A DNA stretch of 64,000 nucleotides, from assembly GCA_964467985.1 (NCBI GenBank), contig CAYXTP010000005.1:124001-188000 (forward strand). Reading direction: 5' to 3'. Positions 1 through 9,821 of the stretch are shown in pieces; within the stretch, counting starts at the first letter, position 1; each line of letters starts with the position of its first letter. This DNA is from GCA-2720975 sp964467985. Lineage in GTDB: Bacteria > Planctomycetota > UBA1135 > GCA-002686595. The notes under the pieces were generated by a model, which worked only from the letters and a program-made list of their open reading frames with translations, searched no databases and was not told the origin of the DNA. Both the position numbers and the translations under genes were made by a program.

Positions 1-1046
1 AACGCAACACCAACCAACACGAAACAGCCTTCACGATTTCCATTGAGGCCGCCGAGGGCGTGACCACCGGCATCAGCGCTGCGGACCGCGCCAAGACGAT
101 CCAGGTAGCGGCGGGAGCTGAGTGTCGGCCCGAAGACTTGGCTCGCCCGGGACACGTGTTTCCATTGCGCGCCAAAGACGGCGGTGTACTCGTTCGCGGC
201 GGTCAGACCGAAGGCTCCGTAGATCTCGCCAAGCTCGCCAAGTCGCGTCCGGCGGCGGTGATCTGCGAGATCATGAACGACGACGGGACCATGGCACGCA
301 TGCCCGATCTTGAGGTCTTCGCGGAGACCCACGGGATCAAGATCTGTACGATCGCCGACGTCATCGCCTACCGTAGGCGCCACGAACGGCTGATCGAACC
401 CCTGCAACTGGACTTGCCGCTGGCGACTGAGCACGGGGACTTTCAGATGCACCTCTTTCGATCACTTGTGGACGGCAAGGAGCATGTGGCCTTGAGTGCC
501 GGTCTCGATGGCGAGATTGAATTGAGCGGTGAGCGGCCGGAGATCGAAGAGCCCGTTTGGGTGCGCGTCCACTCCGAGTGCCTGACGGGTGACGTCTTCG
601 GATCCAAGCGCTGTGACTGCGGGGCCCAACTGGACAAGGCCATGGGGTTCTTGGCCAAGAAGGATCGTGGCGTGCTCGTCTACCTGCGCCAGGAAGGGCG
701 GGGAATCGGCTTGGAGGCCAAGCTCAAGGCCTACAAGCTTCAGGACGGAGGCCTCGACACCGTTGAGGCAAACAAGGCCCTGGGCCTGCCCGCAGACCTA
801 CGCGAGTACGGAATCGGGGCCCAGATCCTCCATTTCCTGGGTGTGCGCCGTATGCGCTTGCTCACCAACAACCCCAAGAAAATCCACGGATTGGGCGGGC
901 ACGGGCTCGAAGTGGTGGAGCAAACTCCGCTGGAAATCGCCCCTAACCCCATTAATCTCAAGTACTTGCGGACGAAGAGGGATAAGTTGGGACACACCCT
1001 GGAGGCCTGCGACAGTGAGCAGGCGGTTCAGGAGAGCCGGGAATAG
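1..1046 (+). CDS. ribBA: RibBA, bifunctional DHBP synthase / GTP cyclohydrolase II (5' end missing)
   Basis: Riboflavin synthesis: the N-terminal half converts ribulose 5-phosphate to dihydroxybutanone phosphate, and the C-terminal half opens GTP to the pyrimidine precursor. The frame is open from base 3, where it reads NQHETAFTISIEA ahead of GVTTGISAADR, the middle of a DHBP synthase domain. The true start is therefore outside the window and the GTG at 60 is internal. Also visible are RPGHVFPL and CEIMNDDGTMAR (DHBP synthase). The cyclohydrolase II half has the zinc cysteines in SECLTGDVFGSKRCDCGAQL (about bases 572-631), RQEGRGIGL and DTVEANKALG. The stop at 1046 lies 30 bases before the next gene, so co-transcription with the sigma factor operon is possible. 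Confidence 0.96.
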   Translation, partial: RNTNQHETAFTISIEAAEGVTTGISAADRAKTIQVAAGAECRPEDLARPGHVFPLRAKDGGVLVRGGQTEGSVDLAKLAKSRPAAVICEIMNDDGTMARMPDLEVFAETHGIKICTIADVIAYRRRHERLIEPLQLDLPLATEHGDFQMHLFRSLVDGKEHVALSAGLDGEIELSGERPEIEEPVWVRVHSECLTGDVFGSKRCDCGAQLDKAMGFLAKKDRGVLVYLRQEGRGIGLEAKLKAYKLQDGGLDTVEANKALGLPADLREYGIGAQILHFLGVRRMRLLTNNPKKIHGLGGHGLEVVEQTPLEIAPNPINLKYLRTKRDKLGHTLEACDSEQAVQESRE

Positions 1047-1076
1047 AAAGGCCCCTCCGGCGTCCTACAGCGGGCC

Positions 1077-1685
1077 ATGGCCCTCAAGCTCTTGCAAGAC
1101 GCACCGCTCCAAGATGCCGACCTCGTTCGCGAGGCGATTGCGGGCAATCAGCTGTCCTTCCAGCTGCTGGTTGAACGCTACCAGAGCCGTCTGTTTGCCC
1201 TGGCCCGCCACTACACGTCCAACCCGGTCGAGGTAGAGGACATTGTCCAAGACACCCTTCTCAAGGCCTACACCAGACTGGACTCCTTCCAGCATCAGTC
1301 GGCCTTCTACACATGGTTGTACAGGATCGCGACCAATACGGTTCTTGACTTCCTGAAACGCCGGGGCCGTTGCCCGGTGCAGGCCGTGGAGGATCCGGAG
1401 GTCGTGGGTTCACCCGAAACCGATCACCGCATCGTGCGGCCCGATGCACGTCTTGAAGAGCGCGAGGTTGGTGAAATCACCCACGCCATTCTCGACGAGA
1501 TGCCGGAGATATTCCGGACCGTGCTGGTCATGCGCGAGTTTGAGGAGATGGCCTACCAGGAGATCGCCGATGTCCTCGACATCTCTATTGGAACCGTCGA
1601 ATCGCGCCTGTTTCGGGCGCGCGCCCGCTTCAAGGAGAAGCTGGTCACGAAGTACCCCGAGTTCGCCCAGGGGGTGGACGAATGA
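1077..1685 (+). CDS. ECF-type RNA polymerase sigma factor (RpoE-like)
   Basis: Group 4 sigma factor of 202 residues. Region 2 spans about residues 30-100 (LVERYQSRLFALARHY, VEDIVQDTLLKAY, YTWLYRIATNTVLDFLKRR). Region 4 spans about 138-192 (LDEMPEIFRTVLVMREFEEM, then the helix-turn-helix YQEIADVLDISIGTVESRLF). There is no sigma-1.1 or region 3, as expected for the family. The stop overlaps the next gene by four bases (ATGA), and that gene is a zinc anti-sigma factor, so the pair is very likely translationally coupled and the sigma factor held inactive at the membrane. No clear Shine-Dalgarno precedes the ATG, and no better in-frame start is seen. Confidence 0.95.
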   Translation: MALKLLQDAPLQDADLVREAIAGNQLSFQLLVERYQSRLFALARHYTSNPVEVEDIVQDTLLKAYTRLDSFQHQSAFYTWLYRIATNTVLDFLKRRGRCPVQAVEDPEVVGSPETDHRIVRPDARLEEREVGEITHAILDEMPEIFRTVLVMREFEEMAYQEIADVLDISIGTVESRLFRARARFKEKLVTKYPEFAQGVDE

Positions 1686-2206
1686 ATTGTGAACATGCTC
1701 GACCGCTTGTTCCCCTCTACCTCGACGGGGAGCTGAATTCTGCGCAGAGCTCAGAACTGCGCCCGCATCTACTCAACTGCCCCGCTTGCCGTAGCGTGGC
1801 TCAGTCTGCACAGGCGCTACACGCCTGGTTTGTGCCGACGCCCGAAGTGCCTGTGCCTGCCGGGTTCGCCGCCCATGTGGCGCGCCGCGCCGTTGCGGGC
1901 GATACGGGTAGCGGGGCCGGTGGTTCGGCTCCTATTGGGGGTGCTGATTCTGATCGCCGCACCCAGGAGCCCGTACTGCAGTTTGTGTTGCAAGCCCTCG
2001 CTGTCGCTGCGGTGGCGTTGGTGGTCCTCTCGATCGCGATGCGTCGCTTGGACCAGCCGAGCCCCGATGAACTCAAGGCGCACGAGAACCAGGCATTGGA
2101 TGGCAGTCTCTTTGCCTTGGACCAGATCAATCGCGAGGAGCTGCGGGCGGCCAAGGCCCGGGCCAGTGGGCCCGGGGGGGCCCAGAGCGATGGGTCTGAA
2201 CAATGA
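1682..2206 (+). CDS. Zinc-binding anti-sigma factor, membrane anchored
   Basis: Protein of 174 residues starting with a ZAS/zf-HC2 type zinc site: Cys3, then His29-x3-Cys33-x2-Cys36 (HLLNCPAC). A Gly/Ala/Pro linker leads to one hydrophobic segment at about residues 98-120 (FVLQALAVAAVALVVLSIAM), followed by a short basic and Gln/Gly-rich tail. This is the layout of anti-sigma factors that hold an ECF sigma factor at the inner membrane. The gene overlaps the sigma gene upstream and the next gene downstream, each through ATGA, so the three form one unit. The inducing signal cannot be read from the sequence. Confidence 0.9.
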   Translation: MNCEHARPLVPLYLDGELNSAQSSELRPHLLNCPACRSVAQSAQALHAWFVPTPEVPVPAGFAAHVARRAVAGDTGSGAGGSAPIGGADSDRRTQEPVLQFVLQALAVAAVALVVLSIAMRRLDQPSPDELKAHENQALDGSLFALDQINREELRAAKARASGPGGAQSDGSEQ

Positions 2207-2595
2207 GTGACCCCCGGCCCTGGATCGCTCTCCTGTGCGGCGTGACCTTCCTCAGCGGAGCGGGAGCAGGAGTCCTGTTCTCGCGCGCCACCGGCAGCGA
2301 GACTCCAGAGGGCCCGTTCGGCGGGTACGCGACTCTCCTGCACCAGGAGTTTGATCTGAGTCAAGAGCGCCGCGCCCACTTGGACGTCATCTTGCGCGAG
2401 TACGATGCGGACATTCGCCAGGTCAGCCTGGCCCACAGGGCCGCCTACCACGAATCCCTGCAATCCGACTTGCGCCCCATCGGAATCGAGTACAACGGCT
2501 ACATCCGCGACAAGGTTTTGCGCCCAGAGCAACGTGCTCACTTTGACGCGCTGGCCATCGGCATTCCCTTCCCCCCCGAACAAGTACAGCGCTGA
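2203..2595 (+). CDS. Small membrane-anchored Spy/CpxP-like (heavy-metal-resistance type) protein
   Basis: 130 residues: an N-terminal hydrophobic segment (about 4-23, PWIALLCGVTFLSGAGAGVL), then an all-helical charged domain. Its segment FDLSQERRAHLDVILREYDA, followed by a second helix and a closing LRPEQRAHFDAL, resembles the LTxEQ repeats of Spy/CpxP-type periplasmic proteins. Such proteins sit next to ECF sigma/anti-sigma pairs in several phyla and may sense or buffer envelope stress. The family call rests on pattern similarity only. It overlaps the anti-sigma gene by four bases and ends two bases before the next start. Confidence 0.65.
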   Translation: MSDPRPWIALLCGVTFLSGAGAGVLFSRATGSETPEGPFGGYATLLHQEFDLSQERRAHLDVILREYDADIRQVSLAHRAAYHESLQSDLRPIGIEYNGYIRDKVLRPEQRAHFDALAIGIPFPPEQVQR

Positions 2596-2597
2596 CC

Positions 2598-4355
2598 ATG
2601 GCCCGATCCTGCGGCATCCATCTCGGATCCCGCCAATTCGAGATGGTGGTTCTCGATGGCGGCCCCAAAAAGCAAACCCTCGTGGCTGCGGAGGCCGGGG
2701 AGTTTGATCCGAACTCGGACAATCCTGCCCGGGCATTGAAAGAAGTTCTGACGCGCTTGAAGGTGTCCAAAGAGAACGTCGGCCTCGTTATCAATGCTAG
2801 CAGTGCGGCTTTCCGCCGGGTGACCTTGCCTCTGACGGATCCAGCCAAGATCGAACAGGTCTTGAAGTTCGAGGTCGAGAAGGATCTCCCGCAGTGGGAC
2901 ATCGACGATGTGGTGGGCGACTACCTGGTCCTGGCGGACACTGAAGTCTCTTCAGACTTGCTCGTGACTGCTGTCCCGAAGGAAAGCCTGGGCGCGGCCT
3001 TGGATCTGTGCAGCAAGGCTGGAGTGGAACCCTACGAGGCGGAGCTCGAAACAACCGCGATGGTGAACGCCGCCCTGTACTCGGGGCTCTGTCCGGTCGA
3101 TTCAGCCCAAGCATTTGTACACGTGGGCGAAAACTCGACGTCGGTTGTGATTGTGGATGCAGGCAAGGTCAACGACATGCGGGTTGTGCACCTGGGCGCC
3201 CTCGGTGCAAAGAGTTCACCGGCGGCGGAGGATTCGTCATCAGATGACGAGGAGACAGCGCCGGAAGAGTCTGGCGCTGTGGAGACGGTCGATCCGGAAG
3301 AGGTCGCCCGCCAGCAGGCCTTCGCCGTGGCCCGTATCCGGCGGGAATTGGGCCGCAGTATCTCAGCCGCTCGGACCCGCAATCCGATTGAATCCATCCA
3401 CATCTGTGGGCTCGAGATGCCAGGCCTGATGGATGAGCCGCTGATGGACATTCCCCTCGAAAGTCTCAACGCCTTTGGTCCGGACGGTTCGACGGTAGCC
3501 CAGGAGTTACCTATCGAGAACCGCGGCCGTTGGGTTGCGGCCTTCGGAGCGGCGTTGCGCGAACTGGGTGGCGGCCCCCTCAAGCCCAAACTGCGCCGCG
3601 AAGAACTCACCTACGCGGGCACATGGGAGCGCGTGGAGTTTCCTGTAGCCGTGTGCAGTCTGCTGTTGGCGACCTTGTTGGCGGTGATGTTGATCCTGCA
3701 GCAAAAGGAGCTGACGGTTCTAAACAACTACGGAGCAGGCCTTTGGAACACCTGGTCCAACGAATACATGCTGGGACAGCGGCGCCAAGGGAGACCGGGC
3801 AAGCTCGATCCTCCCCCCCAGTCGATCTCGGAGTTCGTGACGAAACTGGAGGACGGGGTGGCAGGGGCAGATGGCGTCCCGCTCAACGAAGACTACCTCG
3901 CCGCAACGAAACGGATTGATGCCTTGCTTCGCAGGGAAGTTGCGGACCTGAAGATCGAGTTGGGTGCGGATGCCTCCCTCAAACAACCTCAATCGGCTCT
4001 CGTGGGAGCACACTTGATCCTGGATCTCCTTGACCAACACAAGGACACCTGGCGTCCGTCGATTCGCAAGCTCGAAGCGACGACCTTAAATATGGCCAAG
4101 TCCAGTCAGGACGAATACGTCAGGATCAAGCTCTCTATGGTGCTCCTGGCAGAGAACGCACAGACCGCCGCCTCGAATTACGAGGCCCTGCTCACCGAGC
4201 TGAGCCAGCAACCCTGGTACAAGTCTCACACCCGCTCCAACGTCGTCACCTTGAACAACGACCAGGGTCTCTTCATCGACAACATGCCCATCGACGTGGA
4301 CGTGTCAATGTTCTACGAACAGCAGCGCCTGCAGGCACTGGAGGCCTCGCAGTGA
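2598..4355 (+). CDS. PilM/GspL-like actin-fold protein with C-terminal membrane segment
   Basis: 585 residues. The N-terminal part (about 1-205) reads like the actin-like fold of PilM and GspL: GIHLGSRQFEMVVLDGG at the start, VGLVINASSAAFRRVTLPLT, and a second lobe VDSAQAFVHVGENSTSVVIV. A Ser/Asp/Glu-rich insert follows at about 207-236, then more of the fold (SIHICGLEMPGL). A membrane segment at about 349-369 (VAVCSLLLATLLAVMLIL) leads into a helical periplasmic domain. In pilus and type II secretion systems such proteins link the cytoplasmic ATPase to the inner-membrane platform. The gene starts two bases after the Spy-like gene. No pilin, PilB/GspE or secretin lies in the window, so the parent machine is unknown. 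Confidence 0.7.
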   Translation: MARSCGIHLGSRQFEMVVLDGGPKKQTLVAAEAGEFDPNSDNPARALKEVLTRLKVSKENVGLVINASSAAFRRVTLPLTDPAKIEQVLKFEVEKDLPQWDIDDVVGDYLVLADTEVSSDLLVTAVPKESLGAALDLCSKAGVEPYEAELETTAMVNAALYSGLCPVDSAQAFVHVGENSTSVVIVDAGKVNDMRVVHLGALGAKSSPAAEDSSSDDEETAPEESGAVETVDPEEVARQQAFAVARIRRELGRSISAARTRNPIESIHICGLEMPGLMDEPLMDIPLESLNAFGPDGSTVAQELPIENRGRWVAAFGAALRELGGGPLKPKLRREELTYAGTWERVEFPVAVCSLLLATLLAVMLILQQKELTVLNNYGAGLWNTWSNEYMLGQRRQGRPGKLDPPPQSISEFVTKLEDGVAGADGVPLNEDYLAATKRIDALLRREVADLKIELGADASLKQPQSALVGAHLILDLLDQHKDTWRPSIRKLEATTLNMAKSSQDEYVRIKLSMVLLAENAQTAASNYEALLTELSQQPWYKSHTRSNVVTLNNDQGLFIDNMPIDVDVSMFYEQQRLQALEASQ

Positions 4356-4383
4356 TCCACACGATTTCGATCCACACGCTTTC
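4354..4383. repeat. Two 15-base direct repeats at the end of the PilM-like gene
   Basis: GATCCACACGATTTC (4354-4368) is followed directly by GATCCACACGCTTTC (4369-4383), one mismatch apart. The first copy begins inside the TGA stop of the PilM-like gene, so the duplication sits in the short spacer before the GspM-like gene. It looks like a recent local duplication. No function is evident. Confidence 0.8.
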
Positions 4384-4422
4384 GAGTTCCGTGTTTGCCG
4401 GTTGTTCGCAGGAGCAGTCCCG

Positions 4423-4995
4423 ATGAAATTCCTCAAGACCATGACGTTTGCCCAGGGCATGATCATCATCTGTCTGGTTGGGTCTATTGCTCTGGCCCCA
4501 CGTTTGTTCAGCAATCACAACAAGATCAAGTCACTGACAGCAGCGGTGGCAGAGGGTGGTGAGCTGTCGTCGCTCGTGGCGCGCATTCAGTCCAACTCTC
4601 AACTCTATAGCCAGCTGCACGAGCAGAAGAGTGGCGAGTCACTGCAGGGCCAAGGTCGGGCGACCGAGTACATTCTGAGAGTTGCCGGTGGTGACAGCGT
4701 GGACTTGGGCCGCATCAACCTTCCCAAGCCCAGTAGGGCTTCGGCGGGCAGTGGCGCCTTTGACGAGACGTTCACAATCAAGCCAGCCGATCCCAACCGA
4801 GCATTCGACCGAACGCGCATAGGCAATTTCCTGTTCTCCTTGGAGGACGGAACACGGCGCCTGCGAGTGACACAGTTGATTCTCACGGCCCTGAACGAGG
4901 CGGGCAAGACGCGGGTCAAGCACGAGGAATTCCCTTCGGACAACTGGGCCTTCTCCTGCAAGGTCACTTCACGCAGCCGGCCACCCACGGAGTAG
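4423..4995 (+). CDS. Bitopic GspM/PilO-like membrane protein
   Basis: 190 residues from the ATG at 4423, chosen because GGAG at 4411-4414 lies eight bases upstream; an in-frame TTG at 4402 is less likely. A cytoplasmic stub is followed by one membrane helix (about residues 7-25, MTFAQGMIIICLVGSIALAP), a short helical stretch and a soluble domain. That architecture is shared with GspM and PilO, and the gene directly follows a PilM/GspL-like gene, as those partners do. Primary sequence similarity is too weak to be certain. It is the last gene of the plus-strand block and converges on carB. Confidence 0.5.
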   Translation: MKFLKTMTFAQGMIIICLVGSIALAPRLFSNHNKIKSLTAAVAEGGELSSLVARIQSNSQLYSQLHEQKSGESLQGQGRATEYILRVAGGDSVDLGRINLPKPSRASAGSGAFDETFTIKPADPNRAFDRTRIGNFLFSLEDGTRRLRVTQLILTALNEAGKTRVKHEEFPSDNWAFSCKVTSRSRPPTE

Positions 4996-5014
4996 CCCAG
5001 GCAACCCTGCCGTC

Positions 5015-8000
5015 CTAGGCTTCGATCGTGTGCGCGCTGGGTTTCAACTCGGCGTGGTACTTCTGAAGGCTGCGCACGGACAGTTCATCCCGCTGCATGG
5101 CTCCCAGGGCTGACACGACCATGCGGATGCCAGCAAGGGTCGTCACGCACGGGATGCCCACCGAGATGGCCGCCGCCCGAATGGCGGAGTCATCGTGTCG
5201 CTGTTGTTTGCCAGCCGGTGTGTTCAGCAACAGGTCGAGTTCGCGGTTCTTGACCATGTCCACAATGTGCGGGCGACCTTCATGAACCTTGTTGACCCGC
5301 GTGGCCTTTAGCCCCGCGCTGGTCAGCGCCTTGTGCGTGCCATCGGTGGCGATCAACTCGAAGCCCAAATTCACGAGCATGCGGGCCTCCCCGATGATGG
5401 CCCGCTTGTCGCTGTGTTTGACCGTGATCAGTACCCGTCCGTGCCGGGGCAGGTGCATTCCCGCAGCTTGGTAGGCTTTCACGAACGCGCAGCCCAGGTC
5501 GTAGTCGATGCCCATGACCTCGCCGGTAGAGCGCATCTCAGGGCTCAAGATCATGTCGGTCCCCGGAAACTTATTGAACGGGAAGACGGGGGCCTTCACC
5601 GCGAAGTAGGGGGCCGTGATTTCTTCGGTGAAGTTGAGCTCCTCGAGTGTCATGCCTGCCATGACCTTGGCCGCAAGCTTTGCCAAGGGGACGCCGATGG
5701 CCTTGGAGACAAACGGCACGGTACGCGATGCCCGCGGGTTGACTTCGATGATGTAGATCTCATCACCCTTCACCGCGAACTGAACGTTCATCAGTCCCTT
5801 GACACCCAGCTCCATGGCCATGGCCTTCGTGGAACTCGCGATCTCGTCGACGATCTCGGTGGCCAACGTGTGTGTGGGCAAGACGCAACAGGAGTCTCCC
5901 GAGTGAATGCCGGCCTCCTCGATGTGTTCCATGATGCCGCCGATGACCACGCGTTCACCATCGCAGATGGCGTCCACGTCCACCTCGATGGCGTCTTCGA
6001 GGAATTTGTCCACCAAGATCGGACGATCGGGCGATGCCTGGACCGCGTTCTGTATATAGCGATCGAGGCTCTCGTCGTCGTAGACGATCTCCATGGCTCG
6101 GCCCCCCAAGACATAACTCGGGCGCACAAGCACGGGGTAGCCGATGTTGCGCGCAGCTTCGAAGGCCTCTGCAACATTCGTGGCGATTCCGTTGGGAGGT
6201 TGGCGCAGACCGAGCGTGTCCAACATGCGGCCGAATTGCTCGCGATCCTCTGCCCTGTCGATAGAGCTGACGGACGTGCCGATGAGCGGCGCCCCGGCCC
6301 GGTCCAGGTCACCTGCGAGGTTGAGGGGCGTCTGGCCCCCGAACTGGACAATGATGCCCTTGGGCTTCACCACATCGACTATGTTCATCACATCCTCGTG
6401 GGTGAGCGGTTCGAAGAACAGATCGTCAGATGTGTCGTAGTCCGTGGAAACTGTCTCTGGGTTGGAATTGACCATGACCGCATCGCAGCCAATTTCCTGA
6501 GCGGCGAACGCAGCGTGAACGCAGCAGTAGTCGAACTCGATGCCCTGCCCGATACGGTTGGGTCCGCCGCCCAAAATCATGATCCGTTCGCGCTCGGAAG
6601 GCCGGTACTCGTTTTCGTCCTCCCACGTTGAATAGTAGTAGGGCGTGACCGCCGGGAACTCTGCGGCGCAGGTATCTACCAACTTGTAAGTTGGAATGAT
6701 GCCCGCCGCGATGCGCTCGGCCTTGACGGTTTCGGCTGTCGTTCCCGCCGCCAGGGCAATCTGAGTATCCGCGTAGCCTAGACGTTTGGCCTCGCGCAGA
6801 GTGGGGCCGTCGAGCAACTTGCCCGACAGTTCCTGCTCAAACTGCACCAGCTCGCGCATGTTCTCCAGGAACCAACGATCGATCTTGGTGGCCGCATGGA
6901 TTTCCTCTGTACTCCAACCTGTCCGATAGGCCGCGCGAAGCCAGAGCAGTCTCTCTGCGTTGGGTGTGCGCAGGCGTGAAGCCAGGAGTTCGCGGTCTTC
7001 CGAGAGCCCCTCCACGGGGTCCCTTCCGTTCAGCCCGAACCCCGGATTGCCCGTTTCCAATCCGCGAATCGCCTTTTGCAGGGACTCTTTGAACGTGCGG
7101 CCGATGGCCATCGTTTCGCCGACACTCTTCATCTGCGTCGTCAACGCTGGGTCGGCCCCGGGAAACTTCTCGAAGGCGAAACGGGGAATTTTGACGACGC
7201 AGTAGTCGATCGTGGGCTCGAACGACGCGGGCGTTTCGCGCGTAATGTCGTTGCGAATCTCATCGAGCGTGTAGCCCACAGCGAGTTTTGCAGCAAATTT
7301 CGCAATTGGGAAGCCCGTGGCTTTGGAGGCCAGGGCCGAGGAGCGCGAAACCCTTGGGTTCATTTCGATTACCAAGACCCTGCCCGAATCGGGGTCGATG
7401 GCGAACTGGCAATTGGAACCTCCACACTCCACGCCGATCTCGCGCATGATCGCGATTGAGGCATTGCGCAGGTTTTGGTACTCCCTATCCGTCAGAGTTT
7501 GACTGGGCGCAACGGTTACCGAATCTCCGGTGTGGACGCCCATGGGGTCGAGGTTCTCGATGGAGCAAATGATGACGACGTTGTCTTTCTTGTCGCGCAT
7601 CACCTCCATTTCGAATTCCTTCCAACCCAGGAGGCTCTCTTCCACAAGGACCTCGTTGTTCATCGAGAGCGAGAGCCCGCGGGCGACGATCTCCTCGAAT
7701 TCTTCCACGTTGAAAGCCACTCCGCCTCCAGCGCCACCGAGCGTGAAGGCCGGACGAATGACGCACGGCAGGCCGATCTGAGCCATCACGCGTCGGGCGT
7801 CATCCATGGAGCGCGCCACGCCGGAGCGCGCACACTCGAGCCCGGCACTGGCCATGGCCGAGCGGAACAGGTCGCGATCCTCAGCCTTGCGAATGACCTC
7901 CGCCGTAGCACCGATCATCTCGACCCCATGCCGTTCAAAGACACCCTTGTCGAACAGCTCGAGTGCCGTGTTCAAACCCGTCTGGCCACCGAGCGTCGGT

Positions 8001-8260
8001 AGCACTGCATCCGGTTTCTCCAGCGCGATAATCTTCTCGACGGCCTCCGCGGTGATCGGCTCGATGTAGGTTTCATCGGCCGTCTCCGGATCCGTCATGA
8101 TCGTCGCCGGATTCGAGTTGACCAGAATGACCCGATAACCCTCTTCGCGCAGGGCCTTGCAGGCCTGAGTCCCGGAGTAATCAAATTCGCAAGCCTGCCC
8201 GATGACGATGGGGCCACTGCCGATGATCAGGATGGACTCGAGGTCGTCGCGTCGCGGCAT
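5015..8260 (-). CDS. carB: Carbamoyl-phosphate synthase large subunit
   Basis: Makes carbamoyl phosphate from bicarbonate, ATP and ammonia for pyrimidine and arginine synthesis. The 1081 residues match the usual length of about 1070. The N-terminal half starts with [20 protein letters not shown], typical of the carboxyphosphate domain ([20 protein letters not shown]). The second ATP-grasp half begins [20 protein letters not shown] and holds [20 protein letters not shown]. The last 130 or so residues form the MGS-like allosteric domain. The glutaminase subunit gene carA is not in the window. The start lies 125 bases from the neighbouring minus-strand gene; no promoter could be assigned with confidence. 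Confidence 0.98.
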   Translation of the reverse strand: MPRRDDLESILIIGSGPIVIGQACEFDYSGTQACKALREEGYRVILVNSNPATIMTDPETADETYIEPITAEAVEKIIALEKPDAVLPTLGGQTGLNTALELFDKGVFERHGVEMIGATAEVIRKAEDRDLFRSAMASAGLECARSGVARSMDDARRVMAQIGLPCVIRPAFTLGGAGGGVAFNVEEFEEIVARGLSLSMNNEVLVEESLLGWKEFEMEVMRDKKDNVVIICSIENLDPMGVHTGDSVTVAPSQTLTDREYQNLRNASIAIMREIGVECGGSNCQFAIDPDSGRVLVIEMNPRVSRSSALASKATGFPIAKFAAKLAVGYTLDEIRNDITRETPASFEPTIDYCVVKIPRFAFEKFPGADPALTTQMKSVGETMAIGRTFKESLQKAIRGLETGNPGFGLNGRDPVEGLSEDRELLASRLRTPNAERLLWLRAAYRTGWSTEEIHAATKIDRWFLENMRELVQFEQELSGKLLDGPTLREAKRLGYADTQIALAAGTTAETVKAERIAAGIIPTYKLVDTCAAEFPAVTPYYYSTWEDENEYRPSERERIMILGGGPNRIGQGIEFDYCCVHAAFAAQEIGCDAVMVNSNPETVSTDYDTSDDLFFEPLTHEDVMNIVDVVKPKGIIVQFGGQTPLNLAGDLDRAGAPLIGTSVSSIDRAEDREQFGRMLDTLGLRQPPNGIATNVAEAFEAARNIGYPVLVRPSYVLGGRAMEIVYDDESLDRYIQNAVQASPDRPILVDKFLEDAIEVDVDAICDGERVVIGGIMEHIEEAGIHSGDSCCVLPTHTLATEIVDEIASSTKAMAMELGVKGLMNVQFAVKGDEIYIIEVNPRASRTVPFVSKAIGVPLAKLAAKVMAGMTLEELNFTEEITAPYFAVKAPVFPFNKFPGTDMILSPEMRSTGEVMGIDYDLGCAFVKAYQAAGMHLPRHGRVLITVKHSDKRAIIGEARMLVNLGFELIATDGTHKALTSAGLKATRVNKVHEGRPHIVDMVKNRELDLLLNTPAGKQQRHDDSAIRAAAISVGIPCVTTLAGIRMVVSALGAMQRDELSVRSLQKYHAELKPSAHTIEA

Positions 8261-8385
8261 GGAGGGGGCCGGGCGAGGGGTAGGTTGGTTGCGGGGTCGG
8301 GGTCGAAATCAGAACCCAGACGGCGGGTCCTAAACTGCCCCATTGAATCACACCGTGCGCCGGAAAGCGACGCAGGCCGCTCGAT

Positions 8386-9807
8386 TCATCGCGGCCTGTA
8401 GGCCTGCCCGGCGGACAAGGTCTGCTCCCCGTTGGGGGAGAGAATCGTCACCTCCTCGCGTGGGTGGAGAATGCGGTCTCGCCAGAGCTCTTCTCCCTCC
8501 GAGCCTTGGTCCAGAAAGACCACCCGGCCTTGACCGGGCTGCGAGTCCTCGACCACGGGCCAGGTCAGAAGCTCCAAACCCCAGCGCACGGACGCCAGGT
8601 AGCGCCGCTGCGGGTCGGCGCTGAGAATCCGGTCCGTCGTTTGCAATTCCGAACGCAGGGCGGACCTCCATTCGCGCAGGGGGTCCCTGTGCGTCGAGAC
8701 GGAGGCGCAAGCCAACAAGGCCAGGGCCTGGGGCATGAGCAAGGCCAGGCCGACTTTCAGGCTCAACGTGTCCTGTTCACGCCTGGAGAGCCAGTCCGCC
8801 AGGCCCACCGCAACTGCCGGAAGCAAGAACCCGCCAACAGGCCCCCAGCCAACGCTACCGGCCACCACCGGAGCAAGCGCCACCAGACACCAAGGCACCA
8901 CCCAGCTTGGAGGTGGTGTTTCCTGGGGGAGTCGGCGCCCAAGCAACAGGCCGTAGAGACCGAGGACTCCCACGCCCAAACCGCCTAGCCCGGCCAGGGT
9001 CCACTGGGACCACTGGCTCAAGCCCCCCTCGCGGCCTGCAAGCACGGAGCCCAATAGGTGCTGGACTGAGCTCTGTCCGGTCATTGGATCTAGGAGAATC
9101 CAAAGGCACACCAAGATCAGCATCGAGAAGACTACGGCCCCCACGCTGCCCCCCAAGCGGTGCCGTGCCTTGTGTTGCGTGAGCGCCCAGACCGTGGCGG
9201 GGTAGAGCAGCAGATTCTCTGGACGCAGCAGAAAGGCGAGCAGGAAGGTCAGGCTCACTCTCCACAGGTAGCCTCCTGGAACCCGTTCTTTCACGTTGAA
9301 CAAAGTGCCCATCAAGAGCGTGGCTCCGAGCACGCCCGGCGCGAAGTTTCCAGGCTGAGTTGCACCGAGCCAAGCAAGCCCGCTGAGGAGGGAGGCCAGT
9401 GCGGCCCACAGTGCTATTCCGCGCTGGAAGCCGATGGTGGCCAGTAGGGACGCCATGGCCGGCAAGCACAGACCGTAGGCCAGGGCTGAGAGAAGGAAGC
9501 AGGCTTGCTCGGCTCCGAGCCCGAAACCGCGCAGAGCGGTCGCGAGGGGGAACACCAGGCCGTAGGACAACCCGCCCTCTTGGCCAGCGACCATCCTCGG
9601 CAACTCCATGGCTCCCCACAGCCGTTCAGAGGGCAGGCCAAGCGCGAACAGCGCCAACCCCAAACCGAAGACCCAGGTCTGGATCCGGCCCCGCCGTTTG
9701 GCCGCGATGTGGGCCTGGTTCACGAGGGCCGCCAACTCCTCGCGCGGGTACGACTGGTCCGCCGTGGGATCGTTGGGGCCCGGCTCGACGGGATGGACTC
9801 CTTGCAT
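8386..9807 (-). CDS. Polytopic membrane protein of unknown function
   Basis: 473 residues with roughly ten hydrophobic segments and a C-terminal soluble part of about 90 residues. A short cytoplasmic N-terminus precedes the first helix (VFGLGLALFALGL), which is followed by a loop with an acidic residue near MELPRMVAGQEGG. Many-helix topology, an early acidic loop and a soluble C-terminus recall GT-C glycosyltransferases, but no diagnostic motif was found. The start is 14 bases downstream of the aroB stop, so it is probably the last gene of the amidotransferase-aroB operon. Codon use and Gly/Leu richness look like the neighbours. Confidence 0.75.
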   Translation of the reverse strand: MQGVHPVEPGPNDPTADQSYPREELAALVNQAHIAAKRRGRIQTWVFGLGLALFALGLPSERLWGAMELPRMVAGQEGGLSYGLVFPLATALRGFGLGAEQACFLLSALAYGLCLPAMASLLATIGFQRGIALWAALASLLSGLAWLGATQPGNFAPGVLGATLLMGTLFNVKERVPGGYLWRVSLTFLLAFLLRPENLLLYPATVWALTQHKARHRLGGSVGAVVFSMLILVCLWILLDPMTGQSSVQHLLGSVLAGREGGLSQWSQWTLAGLGGLGVGVLGLYGLLLGRRLPQETPPPSWVVPWCLVALAPVVAGSVGWGPVGGFLLPAVAVGLADWLSRREQDTLSLKVGLALLMPQALALLACASVSTHRDPLREWRSALRSELQTTDRILSADPQRRYLASVRWGLELLTWPVVEDSQPGQGRVVFLDQGSEGEELWRDRILHPREEVTILSPNGEQTLSAGQAYRPR

Positions 9808-9821
9808 GGGCTGATTCGGAC

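Noticed and set aside
1801..2736. 311-residue minus-strand frame under the anti-sigma and Spy-like genes
   Set aside because: Antisense to a tightly overlapping operon with clear families; sequence is Ala/Arg/Ser-rich without pattern.
5333..6631. 432-residue plus-strand frame inside carB
   Set aside because: Antisense shadow of carB, rich in His/Asp/Arg, no domain pattern.
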